Of a DNA stretch of 64,000 bases, positions 9,632-18,242 are shown piece after piece. How positions within the stretch are numbered: position 1 is the stretch's first letter; every line of letters begins with the position of its first letter. A model generated the notes under the pieces. That model saw nothing but the letters and a program-made list of their open reading frames with translations, did not search any database and was not told the origin of the DNA. The DNA is from Nitrosomonas ureae. Lineage in GTDB: Bacteria; Pseudomonadota; Gammaproteobacteria; Burkholderiales; Nitrosomonadaceae. Location of the stretch: contig NZ_CP013341.1 of assembly GCF_001455205.1 (NCBI RefSeq), forward strand, positions 2,976,001 to 3,040,000, given 5' to 3'. The translations under genes were made by a program, and so were the position numbers.

Positions 9632-10660
9632 ATGAATTCTGATTGGCAAACCTATTTATGTAATCAACATGCTGTCATTTTGAATAATTGCGTATTACAT
9701 TTTGGTGATATTTCTGCAGAACTTAGCGACACGCAAAACAAAACCATTATGACAGATCTCTCACATCGCGGATTAATTCAATTCTCCGGAGATGACGCAA
9801 AGAATTTTTTACAAAGCCAGCTTAGTTGTGATATCCGGGAAATCAGTTCGGAAATAGCGCAATATGGAGGATATTGCACTTCCAAAGGACGAATTCTGGC
9901 AAGTTTCTTACTGTGGCAAAAGAATCAGGGCGTGATTATGCAATTACCTGCCAGCTTGGTCGCTTCCACAATAAAACGTCTATCATTGTATATATTGCGC
10001 TCTAAAGTCCAACTGACCGATATCAGCAATGCCTGGATTCGAATTGGTGTTGCAGGACCCAATATCTCTGTATTAACAGCCGAATTTTGCAAATCCGCAA
10101 ACAATTCAAATCCCGTAATTGATAAAGAAATTAGTATGCTACATGTAGCGAATAACCGTATGGAAGTGATCACGTCGATTGAAAATGCGCCTGCTGTTTG
10201 GGAACGTCTTAAGCAAAATGCTAACCCTGTTGGTGCAGCTTGTTGGGATTGGCTAGATATTCAGTCAGGTATTCCGATTATTTTGCCAGAAACCCAAGAA
10301 GCTTTCTTGCCGCAAATGATTAATCTGGATGCAATCGGTGGAGTGAGTTTTAAGAAGGGTTGTTATCCCGGGCAAGAAATTGTGGCGCGAACACAGTATC
10401 TCGGTAAGCTTAAACGTCGCATGTTTCTAGTGCACTTAACCACTACGGAAACAATTAAGGCTGGTGATGCGCTTTATAGTGCAGATATGGTTGACCAATC
10501 CTGTGGCAATATTGTTAATATCGCACCATCGCCCTGCGGAGGATATGATGCACTGGCAGTCATCCAGCAAAGTAGTGTAAATACCTGCAATATTCATTGG
10601 CAGTCGCTGCAAGGTCCGACATTGAAAATAAAATCACTACCTTATACATTGCCTGTATAA
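9632..10660 (+). CDS. ygfZ: tRNA-modifying / folate-binding protein YgfZ
   Basis: A 342-residue GcvT-like folate-binding protein with the family signature KGCYPGQE (Cys about 244) followed by ARTQYLGKLKRR. YgfZ acts with folate in repair or assembly of iron-sulfur enzymes and affects tRNA thiomodification. I place the start at ATG 9632 (MNSDWQTYL), which matches the usual length. An in-frame TTG at 9533 would add 33 residues, but a TATAAT sits inside that extension and there is no ribosome-binding site. ygfX is divergent, a common association in proteobacteria. Confidence 0.88.
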   Translation: MNSDWQTYLCNQHAVILNNCVLHFGDISAELSDTQNKTIMTDLSHRGLIQFSGDDAKNFLQSQLSCDIREISSEIAQYGGYCTSKGRILASFLLWQKNQGVIMQLPASLVASTIKRLSLYILRSKVQLTDISNAWIRIGVAGPNISVLTAEFCKSANNSNPVIDKEISMLHVANNRMEVITSIENAPAVWERLKQNANPVGAACWDWLDIQSGIPIILPETQEAFLPQMINLDAIGGVSFKKGCYPGQEIVARTQYLGKLKRRMFLVHLTTTETIKAGDALYSADMVDQSCGNIVNIAPSPCGGYDALAVIQQSSVNTCNIHWQSLQGPTLKIKSLPYTLPV

Positions 10661-11355
10661 AGAAAGAGAGCACCTTAATATTTATATGATTCAATACGAT
10701 ATTTCATAATCATCTCATTGATTTTTTTAATACAATTATTCCGCACTACCCCGCAACATCAAAAGTAATACCTTCTCCCGTTGTCAAGCTGTCATCATGC
10801 CCCCATCGGCAAGACTTTAACCTAGTCGGATACAGATTAGATGCAAAATGCAACCGTCATTTCTTATTCCTATCTCTACGGCGTAGGTAGGCGTGCCGCG
10901 CGAACTTCACTCGCTAACAATCGTTTTCTGTTTTCATACCTCAAAATCATCCATTGATGAAGGACAAACTATCCTTAGTCTTTCATTATGGGATGTACAT
11001 AGATAGTTAAAATTCAATCGGAACCACATATTGAACCATGAGATAATGTCAATTTTCAGAAATTAAGTATAAATATTAGGAATATGATTTGCTGACAAGC
11101 TATCATTGTTCTTGATAGAATCCCAAGTCAACCATTCTCGATTAATATTAAGCCTGTATTTAATGCACTATAATTCATTGCAATGCGATATCTCGTATAC
11201 GTACAGAAAATCTGATGAGCTTACATTCCGCTTGTCGAAGACCAAATAATTCATTAGAAAAATATTAATTATGGAAAAGTGGAATGAATTTACTAAAATG
11301 TATCGCTCATTTCATGCACGGAACACACTTTTTATAAGAATGAAAAGGGATTGTT
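10661..11355. other. Intergenic region, 695 bp
   Basis: No supported gene, RNA or repeat. It is AT-rich with a somewhat more GC-rich patch near 10850-10920 that has no long open frame. It must contain the promoter for the dynamin-like gene. Confidence 0.5.
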
Positions 11356-12819
11356 ATGTCACACAACTCGACTCAAATTAATAAATATTTAAAAAGCCTA
11401 CAAAAACATCTTGTAGATGAGCATCCGGATAATCCAACTTTGGCCAATGCTGTCAAAAGTTTCAGAAAAATGGATTACGTGGGTCATAGCATGGGGCTAA
11501 TCAATAAAGATGAGTCTTATGCGACATGTGTAACATGGTGGCCCATGATTGCAGTATTGGGCACATTTTCTGCTGGCAAATCAACCTATATTAATTCTTA
11601 TTTGGATATGCCACTGCAACGAACTGGCAATCAGGCTGTTGATGATAAATTTACAGTGATCTGCTTTAGTCGCCACAATGAAGCAAAAACTCTTCCTGGT
11701 ATCGCTCTTGATGCAGATCCGCGATTTCCATTTTTTCAAATCAGCCGCAGTATTGATGAGATCTCCGAAGCTGGGCAAGAACGTATCGATGCTTATTTGC
11801 AATTAAAAACCTGTCCATCTGAAAACATTCGCGGGAAAATTATGATTGATTCCCCAGGTTTTGATGCTGACAATCAGCGTGCATCTACATTGCGCCTAAC
11901 TCAACACATCATCAATTTATCGGATCTTGTATTGGTTTTCTTTGATGCACGCCATCCAGAACCCAAAGCCATGCAGGATACATTAGCTTATCTGGTATCG
12001 GCTAGTGTAAATCGGGCCGATGCTAATAAATTTTTATATATTCTCAATCAAATTGATGTTACCGCACAAGAAGATAACCCTGAAGAAGTTGTATCAGCAT
12101 GGCAACGCTCTCTTGCAGAAGTAGGGTTAATCAGTGGGCGATTTTATCGTATTTATAATCCAAGTGCGGCTGTTCCAATTGCTAATCCCCATGTTCGAGA
12201 ACGTTTTGAGAAAAAACGTGAAGAAGATATGGCGGATATCAATGCACGGATGCATCAGATCGAAGTGGAGCGCTCATATCGAATCGTCGGAAAACTTGAG
12301 CAAACCGCAAAAGACATTAAAAATAAAAAGGTTAATAAGCTTTCTGAAATGTTAAAAAAATGGAAAAATAAAGTTATCCTTATTGATGGATTGGTATTTT
12401 TCACTCTGGCAATATTGGCAGGTACGGCTTTTACTATGACCGAATCCTGGGATCTTCTAAAAACATTTGCGACTCAGCTTATGCAAGGCGAAACCTCGTC
12501 GGTTGTTATTGCGGTATTTGCTTTGATTAGTATCATTTATGTACATTTCTCTATCCGCCGTACTGTTGCCAATGGATTGCTGAGAAAACTAGATAGAGAA
12601 CTGGGAAATGACCATGAAACATTTAAACAATACTTGCATGCTTTTAACAAGAGTACGGCAGCATATCGTCCGATGTTGTTAAAGGATCCTGTAGGCTGGA
12701 ATGAAACTACGCAGCAGATGATTGATGAAATTATTAACGAAGCTAACGATTACATCCAAGCCCTGAATGATCAATTCACCAATCCCTCAGGTAATGGGGG
12801 CAAAAACTCACAAGTATGA
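11356..12819 (+). CDS. Dynamin-like membrane-anchored GTPase
   Basis: A 487-residue GTPase. G1 is GTFSAGKST (69-77), G3 is DSPG (165-168) and G4 is NQID (231-234). A helical stalk-like region follows (about 285-340), then a TM hairpin at about 341-361 and 382-400, and a helical C-terminal part. The GTFSAGKST P-loop and DSPG instead of DxxG are typical of the dynamin/EHD superfamily, whose members remodel or fuse membranes upon GTP hydrolysis. An AGGG ribosome-binding site is seven bases before the ATG. It stands alone, with large gaps on both sides, whereas many bacterial dynamin-like genes occur as pairs. The membrane process it serves cannot be told from context. Confidence 0.82.
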   Translation: MSHNSTQINKYLKSLQKHLVDEHPDNPTLANAVKSFRKMDYVGHSMGLINKDESYATCVTWWPMIAVLGTFSAGKSTYINSYLDMPLQRTGNQAVDDKFTVICFSRHNEAKTLPGIALDADPRFPFFQISRSIDEISEAGQERIDAYLQLKTCPSENIRGKIMIDSPGFDADNQRASTLRLTQHIINLSDLVLVFFDARHPEPKAMQDTLAYLVSASVNRADANKFLYILNQIDVTAQEDNPEEVVSAWQRSLAEVGLISGRFYRIYNPSAAVPIANPHVRERFEKKREEDMADINARMHQIEVERSYRIVGKLEQTAKDIKNKKVNKLSEMLKKWKNKVILIDGLVFFTLAILAGTAFTMTESWDLLKTFATQLMQGETSSVVIAVFALISIIYVHFSIRRTVANGLLRKLDRELGNDHETFKQYLHAFNKSTAAYRPMLLKDPVGWNETTQQMIDEIINEANDYIQALNDQFTNPSGNGGKNSQV

Positions 12820-13175
12820 AGATTCAGATTCAGGCGCACGGAAAAACCAAAGGCAGCTTATCGGCATGCTAATGTTCTTGCTTAATTTATTCGGCTAACA
12901 AACAAAAAATGTTATTCACGTATACAAGTGTTAAATACCATTAATTATTCAGAATTAGAATTTTTTTAAGGCACACCGCATGTTAATTAAAGTTAGTTAA
13001 GAATTATCACGATTTGTCGCTTATCATGTCTGTATTCACTCTTACAATCGCCACCGTCAATTATCGCCTCGGAACTTAGACGACGACATACCTTGATCCA
13101 GTTTGGACAAGCGCAATATTAAAGAGTAAAATTTCGGGCTTTTATAATAATAGGGTAATTTAATCGGAGAAACTT
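12820..13175. other. Intergenic region upstream of rpsO, 356 bp
   Basis: Holds no gene. TATAAT at 13143-13148 is a plausible -10 for the rpsO-pnp transcript, with only a weak -35 at usual spacing. I see no clear terminator for the upstream GTPase gene. Confidence 0.45.
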
Positions 13176-13445
13176 ATGTCAGTCACAATCGACCAAAAAG
13201 CACAGGTAGTACGCGACTATCAAAGAGCAGAAGGAGATACTGGTTCTCCAGAAGTTCAAGTTGCACTTTTAACAGCTAGAATCAATGACTTGATAGGACA
13301 TTTCAAGATTCACGTTAAAGATCATCATTCCCGTCGCGGTTTGCTACGTATGGTTGGTCGCCGCCGCAAGCTACTTGATTATTTAAAACAACGTAACATA
13401 GACACTTATCAGACATTGATCGAACGTCTTGGCTTGCGTAAATAA
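13176..13445 (+). CDS. rpsO: 30S ribosomal protein S15
   Basis: An 89-residue protein, the exact family length, with the conserved [26 protein letters not shown] and [12 protein letters not shown] segments. S15 binds 16S rRNA early in small-subunit assembly and the h34/B4 bridge. GGAG lies seven bases before the ATG. The pnp gene follows 132 bases downstream, the usual rpsO-pnp order. In other bacteria S15 represses its own translation; no such fold can be confirmed here. Confidence 0.98.
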   Translation: MSVTIDQKAQVVRDYQRAEGDTGSPEVQVALLTARINDLIGHFKIHVKDHHSRRGLLRMVGRRRKLLDYLKQRNIDTYQTLIERLGLRK

Positions 13446-13577
13446 ATGTGTCTCTTTTACTGAATTGGCAGCTATCACATAAATCATACTCCATTCAAGT
13501 TGTCATGCAATCAATACGTTGGCTTGCAGGTAATCCAAAATTTGGAAAAATTTATTCAGAAGAAAAAGGGTTATTAA

Positions 13578-15710
13578 TTGAAATCTATAAAGAAAAGCAT
13601 TACCTACGGACGACATCAACTTACACTGGAAACAGGTGAAATAGCAAGGCAGGCACATGGTGCCGTAGTGGTTACAATGGATGATACGGTGGTACTTGTT
13701 ACTGTAGTGGGTGCAAAAAACATAAAGCCTGGTCAGGATTTTTTCCCACTTACTGTCGACTACCAGGAAAGATCTTACGCGGCTGGTAGAATACCAGGCA
13801 GTTTCTTTAAGCGCGAAGGCCGTCCATCCGAGAAAGAAACATTAACTTCGCGATTAATCGATCGCCCGATTCGCCCACTTTTCCCCGAAGGTTTCTATAA
13901 CGAGGTTCAAATAGTCGCTACTGTCATGTCAGCTGACAATGAAGTAGATCCTGACATTCCATCGATTATTGGCACATCCGCAGCATTGACTCTCTCTGGA
14001 ATTCCTTTTGATGGTCCCCTCGGTGCAGCTCGCGTTGGCTACATCAACAATGAGTATGTCTTAAACCCAACCACCTCAGAACTTAAGAGTACACAATTAA
14101 ATCTGGTCGTCGCAGGAACACAACATGCAGTTTTGATGGTCGAATCCGAGGCAATAGAGTTATCAGAGGAAGTTATGCTTGGCGCCGTAACATATGGCCA
14201 TGAGCAAATGCAGATTGTCATTAATGCAATCAATGAGTTTGCTGATGAAGCAGGGGTAACTGCATGGGATTGGATACCGCCCGCAAAAGATAGCGCATTT
14301 GAAGAAAAAATTGCCAGTATGGCAGAAGCTGATTTACGACAAGCATACAAGATAAAACAAAAACAAACGCGTTCTGAAGCAATAAAAACAACTAGAGAAC
14401 GTATATCGAATGAACTTGGGGTCGGCACAGAGAACGGACCGGAATTACAAGCTTTTATGGAGGCATTCTTTTCACTGGAATCAAAAATCGTCCGCAACCA
14501 AATATTGGATGGAGAACCTCGGATCGATGGTAGAGGCACTCGCACAGTTAGAGCTATAACGGTCCGTAATGGGGTATTACCTCGCACTCATGGCTCAGCA
14601 CTCTTTACTCGCGGCGAAACACAAGCACTTGCAGTTGCTACTTTAGGCACCGCTCGTGACGAGCAGAAAATTGATTCACTACAAGGCGATTATAATGAGC
14701 GATTTATACTGCACTATAATATGCCCCCTTATGCCACAGGAGAAATAGGCCGTGTTGGCACCCCCAAACGCCGTGAAATCGGGCATGGACGTTTGGCAAA
14801 GCGTGCTCTTGTTGCTGTTCTTCCTCCGCCTGAAGAGTTTGGCTATTCTTTGCGAGTTGTATCTGAAATTACTGAATCCAACGGCTCTAGCTCAATGGCA
14901 TCGGTTTGCAGCGGCTGTCTTGCGCTAATGGATGCCGGAGTGCCATTAAAAGCTCATGTTGCGGGTATCGCCATGGGATTAATCAAGGATGGAAACCGCT
15001 TTGCAGTCCTTACGGATATCCTCGGCGACGAAGATCATCTAGGTGATATGGATTTTAAAGTCGCCGGCACGGAAAAAGGTATTACCGCACTACAAATGGA
15101 TATCAAGATACAAGGCATAACCAAAGAAATCATGCACGCAGCATTGATACAAGCTCATGAAGGACGGATGCATATTCTGCAAATTATGAAACAGGCCCTG
15201 CCATCAACTCGCGAAGATATCTCGGTGCATGCACCGCGTATTATTAAACTCAAAATTAATCCAGAAAAGATTCGTGACGTAATCGGTAAAGGCGGTGCTG
15301 TCATTCGTGCGCTTACGGAAGAAACAGGCACTACGATTGATATCACCGATGACGGTCAGGTAACAATCGCATGTGTCAATGCCGAAGGTGGCGAGCTTGC
15401 CAAAAAACGTATTGAAGATATTACTGCAGAAGTTGAAGTTGGAAAAATCTATGATGGTGTAGTTCTGAAACTGCTTGACTTCGGAGCGATAGTAAGTGTC
15501 CTTCCTGGTAAAGATGGATTGCTTCATATTTCTCAAATTGCCAATGAGCGAGTCAATAATGTTTCTGATCACCTTAATGAAGGTCAACAGGTACGTGTCA
15601 AAGTTCTTGAAGCTGACGATAAAGGAAGGCTAAGGTTAAGTATGAAAGCTGTATCTTCTGACGAAAATAATCCACCTGATTCTGATTCTATGGCTACGGA
15701 AGAATCGTGA
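13578..15710 (+). CDS. pnp: Polynucleotide phosphorylase
   Basis: A 710-residue 3'-5' phosphorolytic exoribonuclease. It has two RNase PH domains (about 10-140 and 315-460, including [22 protein letters not shown] and [11 protein letters not shown]) joined by a helical domain, a KH domain with the VIGKGG loop at about 562-570, and an S1 domain at the C terminus. PNPase forms a trimer and works in the RNA degradosome. The start is TTG 13578, with AAAGGG ending seven bases upstream; the first residues [13 protein letters not shown] match relatives, so this rare start is likely correct. It is co-transcribed with rpsO, and a strong terminator follows. Confidence 0.97.
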   Translation: MKSIKKSITYGRHQLTLETGEIARQAHGAVVVTMDDTVVLVTVVGAKNIKPGQDFFPLTVDYQERSYAAGRIPGSFFKREGRPSEKETLTSRLIDRPIRPLFPEGFYNEVQIVATVMSADNEVDPDIPSIIGTSAALTLSGIPFDGPLGAARVGYINNEYVLNPTTSELKSTQLNLVVAGTQHAVLMVESEAIELSEEVMLGAVTYGHEQMQIVINAINEFADEAGVTAWDWIPPAKDSAFEEKIASMAEADLRQAYKIKQKQTRSEAIKTTRERISNELGVGTENGPELQAFMEAFFSLESKIVRNQILDGEPRIDGRGTRTVRAITVRNGVLPRTHGSALFTRGETQALAVATLGTARDEQKIDSLQGDYNERFILHYNMPPYATGEIGRVGTPKRREIGHGRLAKRALVAVLPPPEEFGYSLRVVSEITESNGSSSMASVCSGCLALMDAGVPLKAHVAGIAMGLIKDGNRFAVLTDILGDEDHLGDMDFKVAGTEKGITALQMDIKIQGITKEIMHAALIQAHEGRMHILQIMKQALPSTREDISVHAPRIIKLKINPEKIRDVIGKGGAVIRALTEETGTTIDITDDGQVTIACVNAEGGELAKKRIEDITAEVEVGKIYDGVVLKLLDFGAIVSVLPGKDGLLHISQIANERVNNVSDHLNEGQQVRVKVLEADDKGRLRLSMKAVSSDENNPPDSDSMATEES

Positions 15711-15744
15711 GATAAAATCTGTCACTTAAAATAATATACCTGAT

Positions 15745-15769
15745 AACCCTGTATTTTCACAGGGTTTTT
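15745..15769 (+). terminator. Rho-independent terminator of rpsO-pnp
   Basis: Eight-base perfect stem AACCCTGT / ACAGGGTT with a six-base loop, followed by a T run. It lies 35 bases after the pnp stop and before convergent dksA. Confidence 0.85.
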
Positions 15770-15805
15770 CATTGTGTTATAATGGTTTATTTTATATTTT
15801 CACCA

Positions 15806-16231
15806 CTATTTCGCTATCTGTTTCTCGCGCATTTCATCTAATGTCTTGCAATCAATACAAAGCGTTGCGGTCGGCCTCGCTTCAAGCCTTTTTAATCCAA
15901 TCTCCACCCCGCAGCTCTCGCAATAGCCATACTCCTCAGAATCAATCTTACCAATAATTTCATCAATCTTTCTAATGAGCTTGCGTTCACGATCACGATT
16001 ACGTAACTCAAGCGTCATATCAGATTCTTGACTTGCACGATCATTAGGATCAGCAAAAACCGTTGCTTCATCCTGCATCGTATGAACAGCACGATCAATT
16101 TCTTGACTAAGCTCAATTTTCATACCTTCCAGTATCTTGCGAAAATGCAACAGCTGGTCAGGACTCATATATTCCTCACCCGATTTTGGTTCATAGGGAG
16201 TCACTTGTTTACCTTGTAGCTCTTTTGACAT
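15806..16231 (-). CDS. dksA: RNA polymerase-binding transcription factor DksA
   Basis: A 141-residue protein. A coiled-coil N-terminal part carries the tip motif DPNDRA (D61, D64, A66), the DxxDxA signature that enters the RNA polymerase secondary channel. A four-cysteine zinc finger is formed by C104, C107, C125 and C128. With ppGpp it represses stable RNA promoters and activates amino-acid promoters. SpoT, the ppGpp enzyme, is encoded 12 kb away in this window. AGGAG is nine bases before the ATG. The gene converges on pnp. Confidence 0.96.
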   Translation of the reverse strand: MSKELQGKQVTPYEPKSGEEYMSPDQLLHFRKILEGMKIELSQEIDRAVHTMQDEATVFADPNDRASQESDMTLELRNRDRERKLIRKIDEIIGKIDSEEYGYCESCGVEIGLKRLEARPTATLCIDCKTLDEMREKQIAK

Positions 16232-16529
16232 CTTTTAAGGCTCCTATCGCTTCCAGTAGTTGGTAGTGTATAAAAATTTTGTACTAATATCAGAAAACAC
16301 ATTATATAACAAGTCATTTATCTCTGTTCTTTACAAATCACATTTCATCTGTGAAAAACCCCGGACACACATGACAGAAAATCAACACCATCATATATGC
16401 TCACAAGGGCATTGATTATAAAATTGTTTCACATTTATTGGTTAATTTATCGCGAATAGATGAGAGATGATACAAGGATCAAACGGCAGTCAAGAGTTGG
16501 TTTGTCTGGAAAAGTTGGGGAAGATAAAA
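16232..16529. other. Intergenic region between dksA and the IS element
   Basis: About 300 bases of AT-rich DNA holding the dksA promoter region. No gene or RNA is recognised. The right part is the original target of the IS element. Confidence 0.45.
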
Positions 16530-16533
16530 ATCA

Positions 16534-17814
16534 AAAGACCTCTGCACAACCGCAAGAATTTTGCTGTAGCGACAGAGAAAATTTTCCAAGTGACACTTGT
16601 TGCACGTCACTTTAATAGAAAGTGGAGTTTTTTCCTTTTTTTAGGTGAATTTTTCCCCCTTATGTAATATTTGGACGGATCGCTCCCCTTAATGGTTGGT
16701 CTACGAAGATTTTGTTGGCTGCTTTCTTTAGATTCATGCAGATACTTTTCAGTATGACTTGGGCGTTGACTTTCGTCGTACCGAAGTAGCTGGCGCGTTC
16801 CATTCTGAATAAGCGTTTGATTGTGCCGAAACACTGTTCGACAATATAGCGTTTTTTACTGATCAATTGATTCGCCAGCTTCTGGCGTGACGAGAGGGGT
16901 TTATTCTTGTACGCGCGATGCATGATTGCGCTCTTGATCTTTTGCTTTCTTAGAAATTGCCGATTGGCATTGCTGGCGGATCCCTTGTCGGCATACACCC
17001 GATTCGCCTCGATATGCGCACCATCGATAGCGGCTTCGAAATGCATCATTTCGCTCTGGTTGGCAGGGGCGGTGTAAACCCCGCGCACATAGCCGTCTTG
17101 TGCGTCCACCACCAGGTAACTGCGGTAGCCAAACTGCGACTTCCTGCCTTTCTTTAGCCAGGTCGCATCCGGATCCGCGCTTTGTTCTTCGATACAGTTG
17201 ATTCCAGGTTGACTGCCATCTTCAAACTGAACAACCTTACCTTCTTCGACATCCACCTCCAGTGTGATGGTCTTTTTAGGGCGTGCCGCTGACTCAATCA
17301 GCGTGGCATCAATGACCGCTCCTGTCGCACCCTTGATCATCAATCCGTGGCATTGAAGCTGTTCATTAATAGAGGCCAGCAGATCATCTAGCCGGTCGTT
17401 GGTTATTAGCCGGTTACGGAACCGGCACAAAGTGGTTTCGTCCGGTATCGCATCCGACAAGGACAGTCCGCAAAATTGCAGAAAATCAATGCGTACACAC
17501 AGTGCTTGCTCCAACGCAGCGTCCGATAAACTATGCCACTGACCTAGCAGGATCGCTTTGAACATCAACAACCCATCAAACGGCTCTTGGCCTCCACCAT
17601 GCGATAACTCGCGCTTGTATAAACCCGTAAGTTTCGGACGTAAGTCCTCCCACTCAATTAGGGCTTCAATCTTCAACAGAACATTATCTCGATTCAATCG
17701 CTCTGCTAATTCCAGTGTTCCAAAACTCATCTGCATCTTTTGCTCCAGCTGTCTTTTAACCCCCTCTATTTTAGTTGGTTATTGCACTGCCAGGCAAGGT
17801 TGTGCAGGAATCTT
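16534..17814 (-). mobile_element. IS5-family insertion sequence, copy 1
   Basis: A 1281-bp element with the same length and ends as copy 2. The terminal inverted repeats share AAGA and then CTGCACAACC (14 of 17 bases match). It is flanked by ATCA at 16530-16533 and 17815-17818; the match can be read as five bases, ATCAA, if the ambiguous A at 16534 is counted. It holds one transposase gene on the minus strand. Intact flanking duplications show a simple insertion in this place. Confidence 0.92.
16660..17736 (-). CDS. IS5-family transposase, copy 1
   Basis: A 358-residue DDE transposase. The catalytic triad is likely D143 (VIDATLI), D250 (RVYADKGS) and E300 (YIVEQCFGTIKR). An N-terminal DNA-binding part contains DETTLCRFRNRL, typical of the IS5 group. 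It has about eight amino-acid differences from copy 2 (for example R199 against K, Y221 against H, E313 against G). Full length, probably functional. Confidence 0.93.
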   Translation of the reverse strand: MQMSFGTLELAERLNRDNVLLKIEALIEWEDLRPKLTGLYKRELSHGGGQEPFDGLLMFKAILLGQWHSLSDAALEQALCVRIDFLQFCGLSLSDAIPDETTLCRFRNRLITNDRLDDLLASINEQLQCHGLMIKGATGAVIDATLIESAARPKKTITLEVDVEEGKVVQFEDGSQPGINCIEEQSADPDATWLKKGRKSQFGYRSYLVVDAQDGYVRGVYTAPANQSEMMHFEAAIDGAHIEANRVYADKGSASNANRQFLRKQKIKSAIMHRAYKNKPLSSRQKLANQLISKKRYIVEQCFGTIKRLFRMERASYFGTTKVNAQVILKSICMNLKKAANKIFVDQPLRGAIRPNIT

Positions 17815-17818
17815 ATCA

Positions 17819-18094
17819 ATGAAGAAGAAATAGAACAAAAAATAATTTACCCCCTAAGGTTTACAGGTTACAGTTTATAGATCGTTTAGTTCATCAGATT
17901 TTTTTGCGCAGGAATTTTTGAGTAGCGGTGTTGAATTTACCTTATTTTGGGATATTACATGAGAGATATGATATAAAATCAAAATAAGTACGATTGGCAT
18001 AATTTGCTGCCTAAAAAATAACCAGAAAAACTATTTAGACACTCAATTTATACCAAGCAATAATTTTTTTATTCAACAAGCTAGTTGGGATTGA
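17819..18094. other. Intergenic region between the IS and tRNA-Leu
   Basis: About 275 bases, AT-rich, with no recognised gene. A short imperfect hairpin (CAAC / GTTG) lies downstream of the tRNA on its strand but lacks a T tract. Confidence 0.4.
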
Positions 18095-18179
18095 TGGTGC
18101 CCAGAAGAGGACTCGAACCTCCACACCCGAAGGCACATGGACCTGAACCATGCGCGTCTACCAATTCCGCCATCTGGGC
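18095..18179 (-). tRNA. tRNA-Leu (anticodon CAG)
   Basis: An 85-nt class II tRNA with encoded CCA. The seven-base acceptor stem starts GCCCAGA and ends TCTGGGC followed by discriminator A. The D-arm contains GGTAGACGC. The anticodon stem CATGG / CCATG encloses the loop TTCAGGT, so the anticodon is CAG. The long variable arm and GGTTCGAGTCC T-arm fit leucine. Confidence 0.95.
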
Positions 18180-18214
18180 AAAGAACAGCCGAATAGGCTG
18201 CCAAAGAACGCGTA

Positions 18215-18242
18215 ATTCTATAGGAAATCACTACTTTGTCAA
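18215..18242 (-). promoter_or_regulatory. Promoter of tRNA-Leu
   Basis: On the minus strand, a perfect TTGACA (18237-18242) and TAGAAT (18215-18220) are separated by 16 bases, followed by a GCG-containing start region typical of stable RNA promoters. The predicted start is about 30 bases before the tRNA. The -35 box overlaps the proposed rnr start codon (TTG 18236) on the other strand. Confidence 0.65.
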
